Shown one piece after another: positions 24,161 to 33,876 of a DNA stretch of 64,000 nt. The notes under the pieces were generated by a model that saw nothing but the letters and a program-made list of their open reading frames with translations, had not been told where the DNA came from and made no database searches. Each line of letters starts with the position of its first letter. Within the stretch, counting starts at the first letter, position 1. This DNA is from Oscillospiraceae bacterium (GTDB lineage: Bacteria > Bacillota > Clostridia > Oscillospirales > Oscillospiraceae), in the NCBI GenBank assembly GCA_017624715.1, contig JAGAMN010000067.1, forward strand, positions 1-64,000, written 5' to 3'. A program made the translations under genes and the position numbers.

Positions 24161-25807
24161 TTACCATAGATATACACGGGTTTCGTAGGGCTGCAGGGTT
24201 AGAGTGTCGATGGTGGGGTAGTTGTGGAGAATGCACTGAGCGGTTTTTATGTCAAAACCCTTGGGCAGCTTCATTTTCTGACACTTCTCAGAGAATGCGC
24301 AGACTACCAAAAGCTTTTGACCTTCCATTTCCCGGCTGTAAATGTACTGCTTGGGGTGGCTGTGGAAATGCTCCTTGTAAATACCTTCTTTTACCACCGG
24401 CAGGGATTTTCTTAGAGCGATGGCCTTGCGGTAGAAGTTCAGCACCGAGTTGGGGTCGGCGTTTTGCTTTTCCACATTGATCTCGGGATAGTTTTGGTTT
24501 ACATAAAACCAAGGCGTGCCGGTGGTGAAACCGGCGTTGGGAGAGCTGTCCCACTGCACAGGGGAACGAGCACCGTCTCGGGAGGAGCGCCACATTTTCT
24601 CAAGGCGCACCTGCAAAGGCTTATTCAGGTTAGAGTGGTTGTAGGTATACAGGGTCTGCACATCCCGATACATATCCGCCGATTCCGGCCGCCAGTTGGT
24701 CATACCGATCTCCTGACCCTGATACAAAAAGGGCGTGCCCTTTTGGAACAGGTAGGAAACGGCCAAAGTCTTGGCGCTTTCAGCCTGGAATTGTTCACTG
24801 CCGTAACGGGTGACGATTCTGGGGTGGTCGTGATTTTCCAGATACAGCATATTCCAAGCTTTGCCCTCCAGCTTGTACTGCCAGTCGGAAAAAGCTTTTT
24901 TCATCCGCCGCAGAGAGAATTTGGTGGGCAGGTAATCGGTAAACAGGCAGTCGGCAGTTTGGCACTGGAACTGGATCATCATATCGATCTGACCGTTTTC
25001 TTCATCGATGTATTTCAGTGCCTGCTTGGGCCACACCAGAGGGGCTTCTGCCAGGGTGAAGCAATCGTAATGATCTAACACATCCCGTTTAAATTCTGCC
25101 AGGTATTCGTGGATATGAGGGCCGTGGTTGTACTTGGGCATGCCCTTGTAGATGGGGAAAAGATGGTCGTCCGGCAGGCCTTCGGCTTTGGAAATGTAGG
25201 TAATCACATCTTCCCGGAAGCCGTCCACACCCATGTCCAGCCAGAAGCGGAGGATCTTCTTCACCTCTTCCCGGACAAGGGGGTTGTCCATGTTCAGATC
25301 CGGCTGCTTTACGGCAAACAGATGCAGGTAGTATTCGCCACGGACTTGGTCATAGGTCCAGGCTTTTCCCTCGAAATTGCTGTCCCAGTTGTTTGGCAGC
25401 TTTCCGTTGGGCTTTGCGGGTCGCCAAATATAGTAATCGGTGTAAGGTTCGATGCGTTGGCGGCTCTTCTGGAACCATTCGTGCTCGTCGCTGGTGTGGT
25501 TGACCACCAGATCCATTAGCAGCTTCATGCCCCGTTCGTGAACACCCTCCAGGACCTTTTTAAAGGCCTCCATGCCGCCGAATTCCGGGGCGATATCCAT
25601 ATAGTCTGCGATGTCATAGCCGCAGTCTGCACCGGGTGAGGGGTAGATAGGGGAGAACCAAATGCCGTCGCAGCCCAGGGATTTGATGTAATCCAGCTTT
25701 TCGTAGACACCCCACAGGTCGCCCATACCGTCACCGTCGCCGTCCTTGAAACTTCGGGGCCAGATTTGATAGAATACCATGTCTTTGTACCAGCGATTGC
25801 GTTTCAT
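24161..25807 (-). CDS. GH13 alpha-glucosidase (oligo-1,6-glucosidase type)
   Basis: 548 aa from ATG 25807 (AGGAG SD). Family motifs: WYKDMVFYQIWPRSFKDGDG at the start, LVVNHTSDEHEWF (about 100-112), GVDGFREDVI with the nucleophile Asp (about 198), FTLAEAPLV with the acid/base Glu (about 252), and LENHDHPRIVTRYG with the transition-state His-Asp (about 325). C-terminal beta domain to the end. GH13_31 enzymes hydrolyse isomaltose-like or maltose-like oligosaccharides in the cytosol; exact linkage not read from sequence. Monocistronic. Confidence 0.92.
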   Translation of the reverse strand: MKRNRWYKDMVFYQIWPRSFKDGDGDGMGDLWGVYEKLDYIKSLGCDGIWFSPIYPSPGADCGYDIADYMDIAPEFGGMEAFKKVLEGVHERGMKLLMDLVVNHTSDEHEWFQKSRQRIEPYTDYYIWRPAKPNGKLPNNWDSNFEGKAWTYDQVRGEYYLHLFAVKQPDLNMDNPLVREEVKKILRFWLDMGVDGFREDVITYISKAEGLPDDHLFPIYKGMPKYNHGPHIHEYLAEFKRDVLDHYDCFTLAEAPLVWPKQALKYIDEENGQIDMMIQFQCQTADCLFTDYLPTKFSLRRMKKAFSDWQYKLEGKAWNMLYLENHDHPRIVTRYGSEQFQAESAKTLAVSYLFQKGTPFLYQGQEIGMTNWRPESADMYRDVQTLYTYNHSNLNKPLQVRLEKMWRSSRDGARSPVQWDSSPNAGFTTGTPWFYVNQNYPEINVEKQNADPNSVLNFYRKAIALRKSLPVVKEGIYKEHFHSHPKQYIYSREMEGQKLLVVCAFSEKCQKMKLPKGFDIKTAQCILHNYPTIDTLTLQPYETRVYLW

Positions 25808-25842
25808 AAAGGTCAACTCCTTTGAGGTGGATGGTGTGGAGG

Positions 25843-25888
25843 GGATTGCCACGCCAGTGTGCGCACTGGCTCGCAATGACAGAGGTGT
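25843..25888. repeat. Family 2 half-repeat
   Basis: GGGGATTGCCACGCCAGTGT...CACTGGCTCGCAATGACAGAG: one arm of the element at 24030-24118, with a short internal hairpin. Confidence 0.75.
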
Positions 25889-25935
25889 TTTTGTTATTTT
25901 ATCATATTATCGGCGGGCTGTCACCTAAAATCTCG

Positions 25936-25964
25936 TTGACAGGGGTTAGCAAGGCGGTTACAAT
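25936..25964 (+). promoter_or_regulatory. Promoter of the GH36 gene
   Basis: TTGACA (25936-25941), 17-base spacer, TACAAT (25959-25964). Confidence 0.8.
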
Positions 25965-25983
25965 GATGGCGAGGTGAAAAATT

Positions 25984-28227
25984 ATGATTACCTACGAAAA
26001 CGGCGTATTTCTTTTATATAATGATAAAATTTCTTTGATGCTCCGGGTTAACGACCAGGGTCTTTTGGAGCAGCTCCATTTTGGTCAGCCTGTGACCATG
26101 GGGGACGCTGCGGCGCTGACTATCTGCCGGACCTTGGGCTGGGGTAATGCTGTATTGTTGGATGATAACGATCCGGGCAGCTGCCCCGATGAAATGAGTT
26201 TGGCCTGGAGCGGCAGCGGACGTGGTGACTACCGGGAAAGTCCTTTGGAATTGGCCGGAAAGTCCACAGATCTGCGATACAAGGATTTTCGGATTTTGGA
26301 GGGCATTGTGCCCATGGAGAGCGGTCTGCCCCAGGCAAAGGGCGATGCCCAGACCCTGGAGATCGTTATGGAGCAGCAGGGCCTGCGTCTGCGGCTGTAT
26401 TTTACCCTGTTTGACACCGCAATTACCCGGCGGTGTGTGCTGGAAAATACCGGCGAAAATGCTGTGACGGTGCAGAAGATCATGAGTACTGTTATGGATC
26501 TGCCGGGCAATTACGAGATGACCACCTTTGACGGTGGCTGGATCGCAGAAATGCGGAAGCATACCGTTCCTGTGCTGGACAGCCGGGTAGTGAACGAAAG
26601 CGTCACAGGCGCTTCCTCCAACCGGCACAATCCGGGCTTTATGCTGTCGGAGGTGGGAGCTACGGAGGACGCAGGCCGTGTATACGGGTTCAATCTGGTG
26701 TATTCTGGCAACCACTATGGAGCAGCCCAGCGGTCTTTGCAGGGCTTGACCCGGGTGATGCAGGGCATTTCACCCTCCAATTTTGCCAAGGAATTGCTGC
26801 CGGGGCATTGCTTTGAAACCCCGGAGGCGGTGATGACCTGGTCCGATGAGGGCTTTGGCGGAATGTCTCAAAATATGCACGCCTTTGTGAACCGGCATAT
26901 TGTGCCGCAGTACTGGCAGTTTAAGCTGCGACCGGTGCTGTACAATGACTGGGAAGGCTGCATGTTCGACTTCAATCAGCGGGTATTGCTGAACTTGGCC
27001 AAGAAGGCCAAGGATCTGGGCTGTGAACTGTTTGTGCTGGACGACGGCTGGTTCGGAAAGCGCAACGATGACAAGGCCGGTTTGGGCGACTATACAGTCA
27101 ACAAAAAGAAGCTGCCCGGCGGATTGAAGGGACTTTCCGACCGTATCCACGCCATGGGTATGGAATTCGGTCTGTGGTTTGAGCCGGAATCCGTGAATAT
27201 GGACAGCGATCTGTACCGGGCGCATCCCGACTGGGCGCTGACCGACGAATTTGCGCCCGTGTTGGGACGGCATCAGCTGCTGCTGGATCTGACCAAGCCG
27301 GAAGTCCGGGATTATATTGTAGAGAATATTACCAAGATACTGGACGATGCAGGCATTTCCTATGTCAAATGGGATATGAATCGGCACAGCATCGCCCTGG
27401 GAGACAAAGCCCATGACTACATTTTGGGCCTTTATGATGTGCTGCGGCGAATCTTTGAGCCCCGGCCCCAGGTGCTGCTGGAAAGCTGCTCCTCCGGCGG
27501 CAATCGGTTCGACCTTGGCATGCTGTGCTTTGGCCCCCAGGTATGGTGTTCCGATGATACGGACCCCATTGAGCGGTTGACCATTCAGGGAGGGTTAAGC
27601 TATCTGTATCCACAATCCACCTTTGGTACCCATGTTTCGGCAGTGCCCAATGCTCAGACTCTGCGCTACACTCCCTTGACGACCCGGGGTAATGTGTCGT
27701 TCTTTGGTTGTTTGGGGTATGAATTGGACCTGAATCATCTGCTGCCTGTGGAGGAAACGGAGATCAAAGCTCAGACGGAGTTTTACAAAAAGCACCGCAA
27801 GGCCTTCCAGTTCGGCACATTCCGCCGTATTGACAATGGCTGGCAGGTCAGCGATGGGCAGACCACTCTGGCAGGCGTATTCTACGGCTGCCGTCCGGCA
27901 GCACCGGGGTATGACTACCTGCGGGTCAAGGGGCTGAAGAAGGATGTGTGCTACAATTTCCGAAGCCGTCCGCAGGCCCAGCGCGTGGGGCAGTTTGGCG
28001 CTTTGGTCAAGCATGTGGCGCCGGTGGCATTGAATCCCAACGGCTTTATCCTACGTACCGCGGACAAGCATATTACTTTGCCCGACGGCGAACATATGGG
28101 CACGGCATCGGGCAGCGCCCTGGCGGCCGGAATTCCCATGCTGCCGGCGTACCGGGGTACAGGCTATGACAAGCAGCAGAGGACGCAGCTGGATTTTGGC
28201 TCCAGCGTGTATGTGATCGAGGGCTGA
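25984..28227 (+). CDS. GH36 alpha-galactosidase
   Basis: 747 aa, typical for bacterial GH36. N-terminal beta-sandwich, then the (beta/alpha)8 barrel with VLDDGWFGKRNDDKAGLGDY (about 357), FGLWFEPESVN, the nucleophile in YVKWDMNRH (Asp about 463) and the acid/base in CSSGGNRFDLGMLCFGPQVW (about 503-522, followed by CSDDTDPIERL). Small C-terminal beta domain. Cleaves terminal alpha-galactosyl residues of raffinose-family sugars; no signal peptide, so imported substrates. The galK-galT genes at 45-48 kb would use the released galactose. Confidence 0.95.
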   Translation: MITYENGVFLLYNDKISLMLRVNDQGLLEQLHFGQPVTMGDAAALTICRTLGWGNAVLLDDNDPGSCPDEMSLAWSGSGRGDYRESPLELAGKSTDLRYKDFRILEGIVPMESGLPQAKGDAQTLEIVMEQQGLRLRLYFTLFDTAITRRCVLENTGENAVTVQKIMSTVMDLPGNYEMTTFDGGWIAEMRKHTVPVLDSRVVNESVTGASSNRHNPGFMLSEVGATEDAGRVYGFNLVYSGNHYGAAQRSLQGLTRVMQGISPSNFAKELLPGHCFETPEAVMTWSDEGFGGMSQNMHAFVNRHIVPQYWQFKLRPVLYNDWEGCMFDFNQRVLLNLAKKAKDLGCELFVLDDGWFGKRNDDKAGLGDYTVNKKKLPGGLKGLSDRIHAMGMEFGLWFEPESVNMDSDLYRAHPDWALTDEFAPVLGRHQLLLDLTKPEVRDYIVENITKILDDAGISYVKWDMNRHSIALGDKAHDYILGLYDVLRRIFEPRPQVLLESCSSGGNRFDLGMLCFGPQVWCSDDTDPIERLTIQGGLSYLYPQSTFGTHVSAVPNAQTLRYTPLTTRGNVSFFGCLGYELDLNHLLPVEETEIKAQTEFYKKHRKAFQFGTFRRIDNGWQVSDGQTTLAGVFYGCRPAAPGYDYLRVKGLKKDVCYNFRSRPQAQRVGQFGALVKHVAPVALNPNGFILRTADKHITLPDGEHMGTASGSALAAGIPMLPAYRGTGYDKQQRTQLDFGSSVYVIEG

Positions 28228-28308
28228 TTATTCCGCACCTTTTTTGCGCCACGGAATACCATGGAATGAGCGTACCGACGCTCGAAAAAATTCATGGAGG
28301 TATTCGTT

Positions 28309-28431
28309 ATGTGTGGTAACAATTGCTTTGGTGGGAACAACTGCTGGTGGATCATCATCCTGATCCTGCTGTTCTGCTGCTGCGGCAACAATAACAACGA
28401 CTGCGGTAACAACAACTGCGGCTGCTGCTAA
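28309..28431 (+). CDS. 40-aa Cys-rich hydrophobic small protein
   Basis: ATG 28309 with GGAGG nine bases upstream; 40 codons to TAA 28429. Beginning MCGNNCFGGNNC, it has a short membrane-like core WWIIILILLFCCC (about 13-25) and an Asn/Gly/Cys tail ending CGNNNCGCC. Eleven of 40 residues are Cys. Proteins of this pattern recur in Oscillospirales genomes, usually unnamed or with arbitrary labels (for example 'chorion class high-cysteine protein'). A membrane-spanning or spore-coat role is possible but unsupported. A hairpin terminator follows at once. Confidence 0.8.
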   Translation: MCGNNCFGGNNCWWIIILILLFCCCGNNNNDCGNNNCGCC

Positions 28432-28445
28432 TCCCCAAAAAGAAA

Positions 28446-28473
28446 GGGCACCCCGAAAGGGGTGCCCATTTGT
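28446..28473 (+). terminator. Terminator of the small Cys-rich gene
   Basis: GGGCACCCC-GAAA-GGGGTGCCC followed by ATTTGT. Confidence 0.8.
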
Positions 28474-28497
28474 ATGTATTATACATTGCACCAATAA

Positions 28498-28716
28498 AAA
28501 GCCTCCCTTGTGCAAAGGGAGGTGGGCGAAATCTTTGATTTCGCTCGGAGGGATTGCTAGGAAATGTTGCAGTCATACACTTGGCTTGTGACTGGTACTG
28601 CTCAAAACAATCCCCCAGTCTTTTTGCTGCGGAGCAGCAAAGCGATTGTGATCGCTACGCGATTCTATTTAGATTCGCTTCGCTACCCTTTACACAAGGG
28701 GGCCTTTGCGGATATT
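28498..28716. repeat. Palindromic repeat (family 1), long form with insert
   Basis: AAGCCTCCCTTGTGCAAAGG at the left mirrors CCTTTACACAAGGGGGCCTT at the right. Inside: GAAATCTTTGATTTC, CAATCCCCCAGTC, TTTGCTGCGGAGCAGCAAAG and GCGATTGTGATCGC hairpins. This is the longest copy in the window (about 220 bases). Confidence 0.85.
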
Positions 28717-28718
28717 CG

Positions 28719-30251
28719 TTATTCGATTATTTTGGCATCGGCCAGGGTGCGGCCAATGGAGTAGAAGAACATATTATCCCGGGAGGGATTCAGCTTGGTT
28801 ACCAGGCCCCGGGTGGCATAGATCGCGTAGCTGCGGAACAAAATGGGACACAGCTGACCGTCATCCATGACCTCCTTATGGAGGTTGTAGTAGTTGCCGG
28901 TGTTAGCCAGGGCCTCCAGGCACATGGCGTAGGCCGTGGTATCCGCCAGGCCACCGTAATTCAGCGAGCCGTTTTTGGCGAAGAAAGCAGTCAAATCCAT
29001 GTTGGCGGACAGCCGGGTCTGACCCAGGTACAGGTCGTATTTGCCCTGCTTTAGCTGATCTAAGAACTGGGCGGAGTTGACTTCCTGAATGGTGACATTG
29101 AGGCCACATTCTTTCAACATATCGCCGATGGCTCGGCCTGCCCGAAGCCGCAGGGAATCGTCGGCATTCAGAAGCAGAGTGACGGTAGCGCCGGTGAAGC
29201 CGGCGGCTTCCACAGCCTGGGTCATCTTGGCGCTGTCATAGCGGTAGCGCTCAGCCAGGGAAGTGTCGTAGAAAGGGGAAAGGGGAGAGGCCGGTAGCTC
29301 CGCACCACGGGCAAAGCCCCGGTAGAAGGTGTCTGCCAGGTAGTCTCGGTTGATGGCGTGAGTCAGGGCTCTGCGGACAGAATCATTGGAGAAAACGGTG
29401 CTCTTGGAGTTGCACACCAGGTAAAGGAAGATGCCGTTTTCAATATCCCACAGCTCGTAGTCACAACGGTAATCTGCATAGGTGTCGGAGCCCGGGTCGG
29501 CACAGACCAGCTCCAGATCCGCAAATTCAAATTGGTCACGGATGTGAATGGGGGAAGTGCCTTCAATCAAGGGAATATACGAGGCGGTGACCGCCAAATC
29601 GCCGGTGCACCACCACAGGCTGCTGCGGCGCAGCCGCTTGGAGCCCAGGGATTCGTCCATCACATAAGGGCCAGTACCCAAGGGGCTGGGGGCATCCACT
29701 TCGGAAGCTTTCACAATGGGAATATCCAGCAGCAGGGGCAGGTTTTCCATAGGAGTGTCCAAGGTTATGACTACGGAATCTGCCTGAGCAGAGATGCCGG
29801 TGATGTGCTGGAACCGTCCGGCGTAATAGCTTCCGTTTTTGGCGGCCTGCAAGCTGGCGGCCACATCGGCGGCGGTTAAAGTGGTGCCGTCCGAGAAGGT
29901 GGCGGCTGCCGGGTAAATGGTATAGGTGCGCATGTCAGCGGACACGCTGAACCGATCGCAGAGAATGGGAACGATTTGATAGTTTCGGTCGATAGAGAAC
30001 AGGCTCTGATACAGCAGAGGGAACAAGGAGCGGTTGGTGAAATCCGTACTGGCGTAGGGATTCAAGGAACGGTCGGGATAATAGGCCAAAGTCAGATGCT
30101 GGTCCGGGTTGGTGGGCCTTTGTACAGGGGTGCCGGTGGGGTCTTCCAAAGCGTCGCCGGTGGGGAGATAGTCACCTTCCCGGTAGTCGCAGCCGGAAAA
30201 TAGGCTGAGGATCAGAAAGATCGCCAGAAAAAGGGACAGTATTCGATTCAT
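28719..30251 (-). CDS. Family 5 (oligopeptide-type) solute-binding lipoprotein
   Basis: 510 aa from ATG 30251 (GGAGGG SD). Lipobox LSLFSGC (Cys about 20). SBP_bac_5 pattern: LTLAYYPDRSLNPYASTDFT (about 50), YPAAATFSDGTTLTAADVAA (about 130), RRALTHAINRDYLADTFYRG (about 295) and YDLYLGQTRL near 430. It binds a peptide or other small ligand outside the cell for an ABC importer. The permease and ATPase genes are not adjacent; instead it sits third after secA and pgeF (two bases after the pgeF stop), an odd context. Ligand unknown. Confidence 0.88.
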   Translation of the reverse strand: MNRILSLFLAIFLILSLFSGCDYREGDYLPTGDALEDPTGTPVQRPTNPDQHLTLAYYPDRSLNPYASTDFTNRSLFPLLYQSLFSIDRNYQIVPILCDRFSVSADMRTYTIYPAAATFSDGTTLTAADVAASLQAAKNGSYYAGRFQHITGISAQADSVVITLDTPMENLPLLLDIPIVKASEVDAPSPLGTGPYVMDESLGSKRLRRSSLWWCTGDLAVTASYIPLIEGTSPIHIRDQFEFADLELVCADPGSDTYADYRCDYELWDIENGIFLYLVCNSKSTVFSNDSVRRALTHAINRDYLADTFYRGFARGAELPASPLSPFYDTSLAERYRYDSAKMTQAVEAAGFTGATVTLLLNADDSLRLRAGRAIGDMLKECGLNVTIQEVNSAQFLDQLKQGKYDLYLGQTRLSANMDLTAFFAKNGSLNYGGLADTTAYAMCLEALANTGNYYNLHKEVMDDGQLCPILFRSYAIYATRGLVTKLNPSRDNMFFYSIGRTLADAKIIE

Positions 30252-30252
30252 A

Positions 30253-31047
30253 TTATCCCTCCTTACAGACGATGATCGCTCCCTGGGAGCCCCGGTTTCC
30301 TTTCGTGACCCGGTGTGACCAAAAGCGCTCGCTTTGGCACATGGTACAAGATGTGGAAATTTCAATATGCCTTATGCCGGCGTTCCGGAGAAACTGGGCG
30401 TTAATGGCTTTTAAGTTTACATAATATTTATCTCCGACGGTGCGGATATGGGGTAAGGCGCTGCTCCCCAAGGCTTGCACCATGGCTTCCGGTACATCGG
30501 CATCGGTAGCAAAACAGCACTGACCAATGTTGGGGCCTATGGCAGCCCGAATGTTGGCCGGGTCACAGCCAAAGGCACTCACCATGGCGCGGACGGCTTT
30601 GCCGGCAATATCTGCCGCTGTGCCCCGCCAGCCAGCATGGACAGCACCCACGGCTCCGGTGACGGGGTCGTGGAGCAAGATGGGGGTGCAGTCGGCGGTG
30701 AACACCACCAGGGCAAGGCCCGGCGTGTTGGTGATCAGACCGTCGCACTCCGGATAGGTGTGGTGATCCAACCCACCGCAGTCCACATTGGTGACAAGTC
30801 GGATGATGTCGGAATGGGTCTGCCGGGTCAGAACGGCATTTTTGGGGTCGAAATCCAGGGCGTTTCCTAAAATGCGAAAGTTTTCTTCCACATGTTCGGC
30901 ATCGTCGCCCCGGTGGCAGGCCAGGTTCAGAGAGCTGAAAATCCCGGCACTGACACCGCCCAAACGGGTGGTAAAGCAATGGGGTGCGGCGATGGCTTCC
31001 GAGATTTCGTATTCCAAAGCGCCGGATTTTTTCGTGATGATAGGCAT
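30253..31047 (-). CDS. pgeF: Laccase-domain purine nucleoside phosphorylase / peptidoglycan editing factor
   Basis: 264 aa. Signatures of the YfiH/YlmD (DUF152) family: FTTRLGGVSAGIFSSLNLAC, TRQTHSDIIRLV, ADCTPILLHDP, VHAGWRGTAADI (metal-binding His) and GPNIGQCCF. Family members act on purine nucleosides and, in E. coli, edit peptidoglycan precursors. Lies five bases after secA and just before the solute-binding gene. Full length. Confidence 0.93.
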   Translation of the reverse strand: MPIITKKSGALEYEISEAIAAPHCFTTRLGGVSAGIFSSLNLACHRGDDAEHVEENFRILGNALDFDPKNAVLTRQTHSDIIRLVTNVDCGGLDHHTYPECDGLITNTPGLALVVFTADCTPILLHDPVTGAVGAVHAGWRGTAADIAGKAVRAMVSAFGCDPANIRAAIGPNIGQCCFATDADVPEAMVQALGSSALPHIRTVGDKYYVNLKAINAQFLRNAGIRHIEISTSCTMCQSERFWSHRVTKGNRGSQGAIIVCKEG

Positions 31048-31051
31048 GGTG

Positions 31052-33727
31052 TTACTCCGCCATTTTATCCTTCTGCATGCAGCACTTTTTGTATTTCTTG
31101 CCGCTGCCGCAGGGACAGGGATCGTTGGGGCCGACCTTGGAGTCCTTGTTCCGGACGGGCTGCTTTTTCACAGACTTATCCGGGGCGGAGGTGCCGGTTT
31201 CCTTGGCGACCTTCTGGCGCTTCAGCTCCTGGGTGGGACGCAGCTGCACCAGGAAGATCCGGCGGATGGTCTCCTCACGGATGGCGGCGATCATGGCCTC
31301 GAACATCTGGAAGCCCTCTTCCTTGTAGGCAACCACAGGATCGTGCTGGCCGTAGGCCCGCAGGCCGATGCCCTGCTTCAGATCGTCCATGGCATCGATG
31401 TTGTCCATCCAGTATTCGTCGACCACCCGGAGCATGACCACACGCTCCAGTTCCCGCATGGTTTCAGGGGTGATGGAAGCTTCCTTCTTTTCGTAGAGAG
31501 CGACGGCAGTTTCATACAGGGCCTCTACATCAGGCTCGTCACCAACGCTGCCCTTGGGGAAGAAAATGCCCTCAAAGCCGCGCAGATAGTCGGCATCACT
31601 GCCCACAATGACATCCCGGAGCATGTTGAGCATATTCTCCCGGAGGTCTTCACCATCCAGAACCTTCTGGCGCTGGGCGTAGATGATCTCACGCTGGGTG
31701 TTCATAACGTTATCGTATTCCAGAACGCTCTTTCTGGAACGGAAATGGCGGCCTTCCACGCTCTTCTGGGCGTTTTCTACAGCACCGGAGAGAATCTTGG
31801 CATCAATGGGGGTGTTTTCGTCCAGACCCAGAGCATCCATCATGGCGCTGACCCGGTCGGAGGAGAAAAGGCGCATCAGATCGTCCTGCAGACTCAGGTA
31901 GAAGCGGCTTTCGCCGGGGTCGCCCTGACGGCCGGCTCGGCCACGAAGCTGATTGTCGATACGCCTCGATTCGTGACGTTCGGTGCCAACAATGAACAGA
32001 CCGCCGCTTTGACGGACTTTTTCGGCTTCGTCAGCAATCTGATCCTTGAATTTGGTCAGCAGTTCGGTGTACTTTTGACGGATAGCAAGGATCTCGGCAT
32101 CGTCGGTTTCGGAGTAGGCATCGGCCTGGGCCAGGAGCTCGTCCTCAGTACCCAGTTTGCGCAGCTCGTTTTTGGCCAGGAACTCAGCGTTACCGCCCAG
32201 CATAATGTCCGTACCACGGCCGGCCATGTTGGTGGCGATGGTGACAGCGCCGAACTTACCGGCCTGGGCAACGATCTGGGCCTCCTGCTCGTGATACTTG
32301 GCGTTGAGCACATTGTGGGGGATGCCTTCCCGCTTTAAAAGCTTGCTCAGAATCTCGCTGCGCTCGATGGAGATGGTACCGACCAGGACAGGCTGACCTT
32401 TGGCATGGCAGGCTTTGACCTGCTCAATGATGGCACGGAATTTACCGACCTCGGTCTTGTAGACTACATCCGGGTGGTCTACACGGGCAATGGGGCGGTT
32501 GGTGGGAATCTCCACCACGTCCAGCTGGTAGATGGTAGCAAATTCGTCCTGCTCGGTTAGTGCCGTACCGGTCATGCCGGAGAGCTTGTCATACAGGCGG
32601 AAGAAGTTCTGGAAGGTGATGGTGGCCAGGGTCTTGCTTTCACCGGCCACGGTGACGCCTTCCTTGGCTTCGATGGCCTGGTGCAGGCCTTCATTATACC
32701 GGCGGCCGTACATCAGACGGCCGGTAAACTCGTCGACAATGATGATCTGACCGTCTTTCACCACATAGTCGATGTCCTTCTTCATGATGCCCCGGGCTTT
32801 CATAGCCTGGTTGATGTGGTGGTTCAAGGTAGTGTTTTCACTGTCGGCTAGGTTTTCTACGCCGAAAAATTTTTCTGCCTTGGCAATGCCCCGGGCAGTC
32901 AAGCTGACGGTGCGGCTCTTTTCGTCTACGAAGTAGTCGCAATCGTAGTCGTCGTGGACTTCCTTATCTTCGGTCTTGGCAAAGACCTGCTTGCGCAGGG
33001 TGGAAACGAACTGGTCGGCCATTTCGTAGAGCTTGGAGGAGTCCTCACCCTTGCCGGAAATGATCAGAGGGGTTCTTGCTTCGTCGATTAAGATGGAGTC
33101 CACCTCGTCCACGATGGCGAAAGCATGACCCCGCTGAACCAGCTCAGACTTGTACAGGGCCATGTTGTCACGGAGGTAGTCAAAGCCCAGCTCGTTGTTG
33201 GTGCAGTAGGTGATATCCGCGGCATAGGAAACGCGGCGCTCAGCCGGGGACATACCGGGGATGATCAGACCCACGCTAAGACCCATATAGCGGTGGACCT
33301 TGCCCATCCACTCGGAGTCACGCTTGGCCAGGTAGTCGTTAACGGTGACCACATGGACACCGTTGCCGGTCAGGGCGTTCAGGTAGCAGGGCAGGATGGC
33401 AACCAATGTTTTACCTTCACCGGTGCGCATTTCGGCGATGCGGCCCTGGTGCAAAATGATACCGCCAATGAGCTGAACCGGGTAGGGCTTCATGCCCAGC
33501 ACACGCCATGCGGCTTCCCGGATAGCAGCAAAGGCTTCCGGCAGAATATCGTCCAGGGTTTCGCCGTCGGCAAGCCGAGCCTTAAATTCGCCGGTTTTGG
33601 CTTTCAGGGCATCCTCGGAAAGGGCGGCGTATGCTTCCTCCATGCCCAAAATCTTATCTACAATGGGTCGGATCTTTTTTAGTTCGCGCTCAGAGCGAGT
33701 GCCGAAGAGTTTTGTAAAAAGTCCCAT
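31052..33727 (-). CDS. secA: Preprotein translocase ATPase SecA
   Basis: 891 aa, full length. Walker [12 protein letters not shown] (about 103), [19 protein letters not shown] (about 208), helicase motifs such as [14 protein letters not shown] (about 498) and [18 protein letters not shown] (about 600-617). The extreme C-terminus has the SEC-C zinc motif [13 protein letters not shown] for SecB or lipid contact. Drives secretion through SecYEG. Head of an operon with pgeF and the solute-binding protein. Confidence 0.98.
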   Translation of the reverse strand: MGLFTKLFGTRSERELKKIRPIVDKILGMEEAYAALSEDALKAKTGEFKARLADGETLDDILPEAFAAIREAAWRVLGMKPYPVQLIGGIILHQGRIAEMRTGEGKTLVAILPCYLNALTGNGVHVVTVNDYLAKRDSEWMGKVHRYMGLSVGLIIPGMSPAERRVSYAADITYCTNNELGFDYLRDNMALYKSELVQRGHAFAIVDEVDSILIDEARTPLIISGKGEDSSKLYEMADQFVSTLRKQVFAKTEDKEVHDDYDCDYFVDEKSRTVSLTARGIAKAEKFFGVENLADSENTTLNHHINQAMKARGIMKKDIDYVVKDGQIIIVDEFTGRLMYGRRYNEGLHQAIEAKEGVTVAGESKTLATITFQNFFRLYDKLSGMTGTALTEQDEFATIYQLDVVEIPTNRPIARVDHPDVVYKTEVGKFRAIIEQVKACHAKGQPVLVGTISIERSEILSKLLKREGIPHNVLNAKYHEQEAQIVAQAGKFGAVTIATNMAGRGTDIMLGGNAEFLAKNELRKLGTEDELLAQADAYSETDDAEILAIRQKYTELLTKFKDQIADEAEKVRQSGGLFIVGTERHESRRIDNQLRGRAGRQGDPGESRFYLSLQDDLMRLFSSDRVSAMMDALGLDENTPIDAKILSGAVENAQKSVEGRHFRSRKSVLEYDNVMNTQREIIYAQRQKVLDGEDLRENMLNMLRDVIVGSDADYLRGFEGIFFPKGSVGDEPDVEALYETAVALYEKKEASITPETMRELERVVMLRVVDEYWMDNIDAMDDLKQGIGLRAYGQHDPVVAYKEEGFQMFEAMIAAIREETIRRIFLVQLRPTQELKRQKVAKETGTSAPDKSVKKQPVRNKDSKVGPNDPCPCGSGKKYKKCCMQKDKMAE

Positions 33728-33839
33728 AGGATCATACCTCGTCGAAAGAAAAATTCAAAATGGCAATACCAAACCAATTTTACCCATTATAGCACAGAGT
33801 TGCGTAAATTCATAGCCTGTTTGTAAATTTTCCGGGGAT

Positions 33840-33871
33840 AAAAAAGCGAGCTGCCTGATGGCAGCTCGCTG
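33840..33871 (-). terminator. Terminator of the MATE gene
   Basis: On the minus strand stem AGCGAGCTGCC/GGCAGCTCGCT followed by TTTTTTA. Confidence 0.9.
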
Positions 33872-33876
33872 GCATA

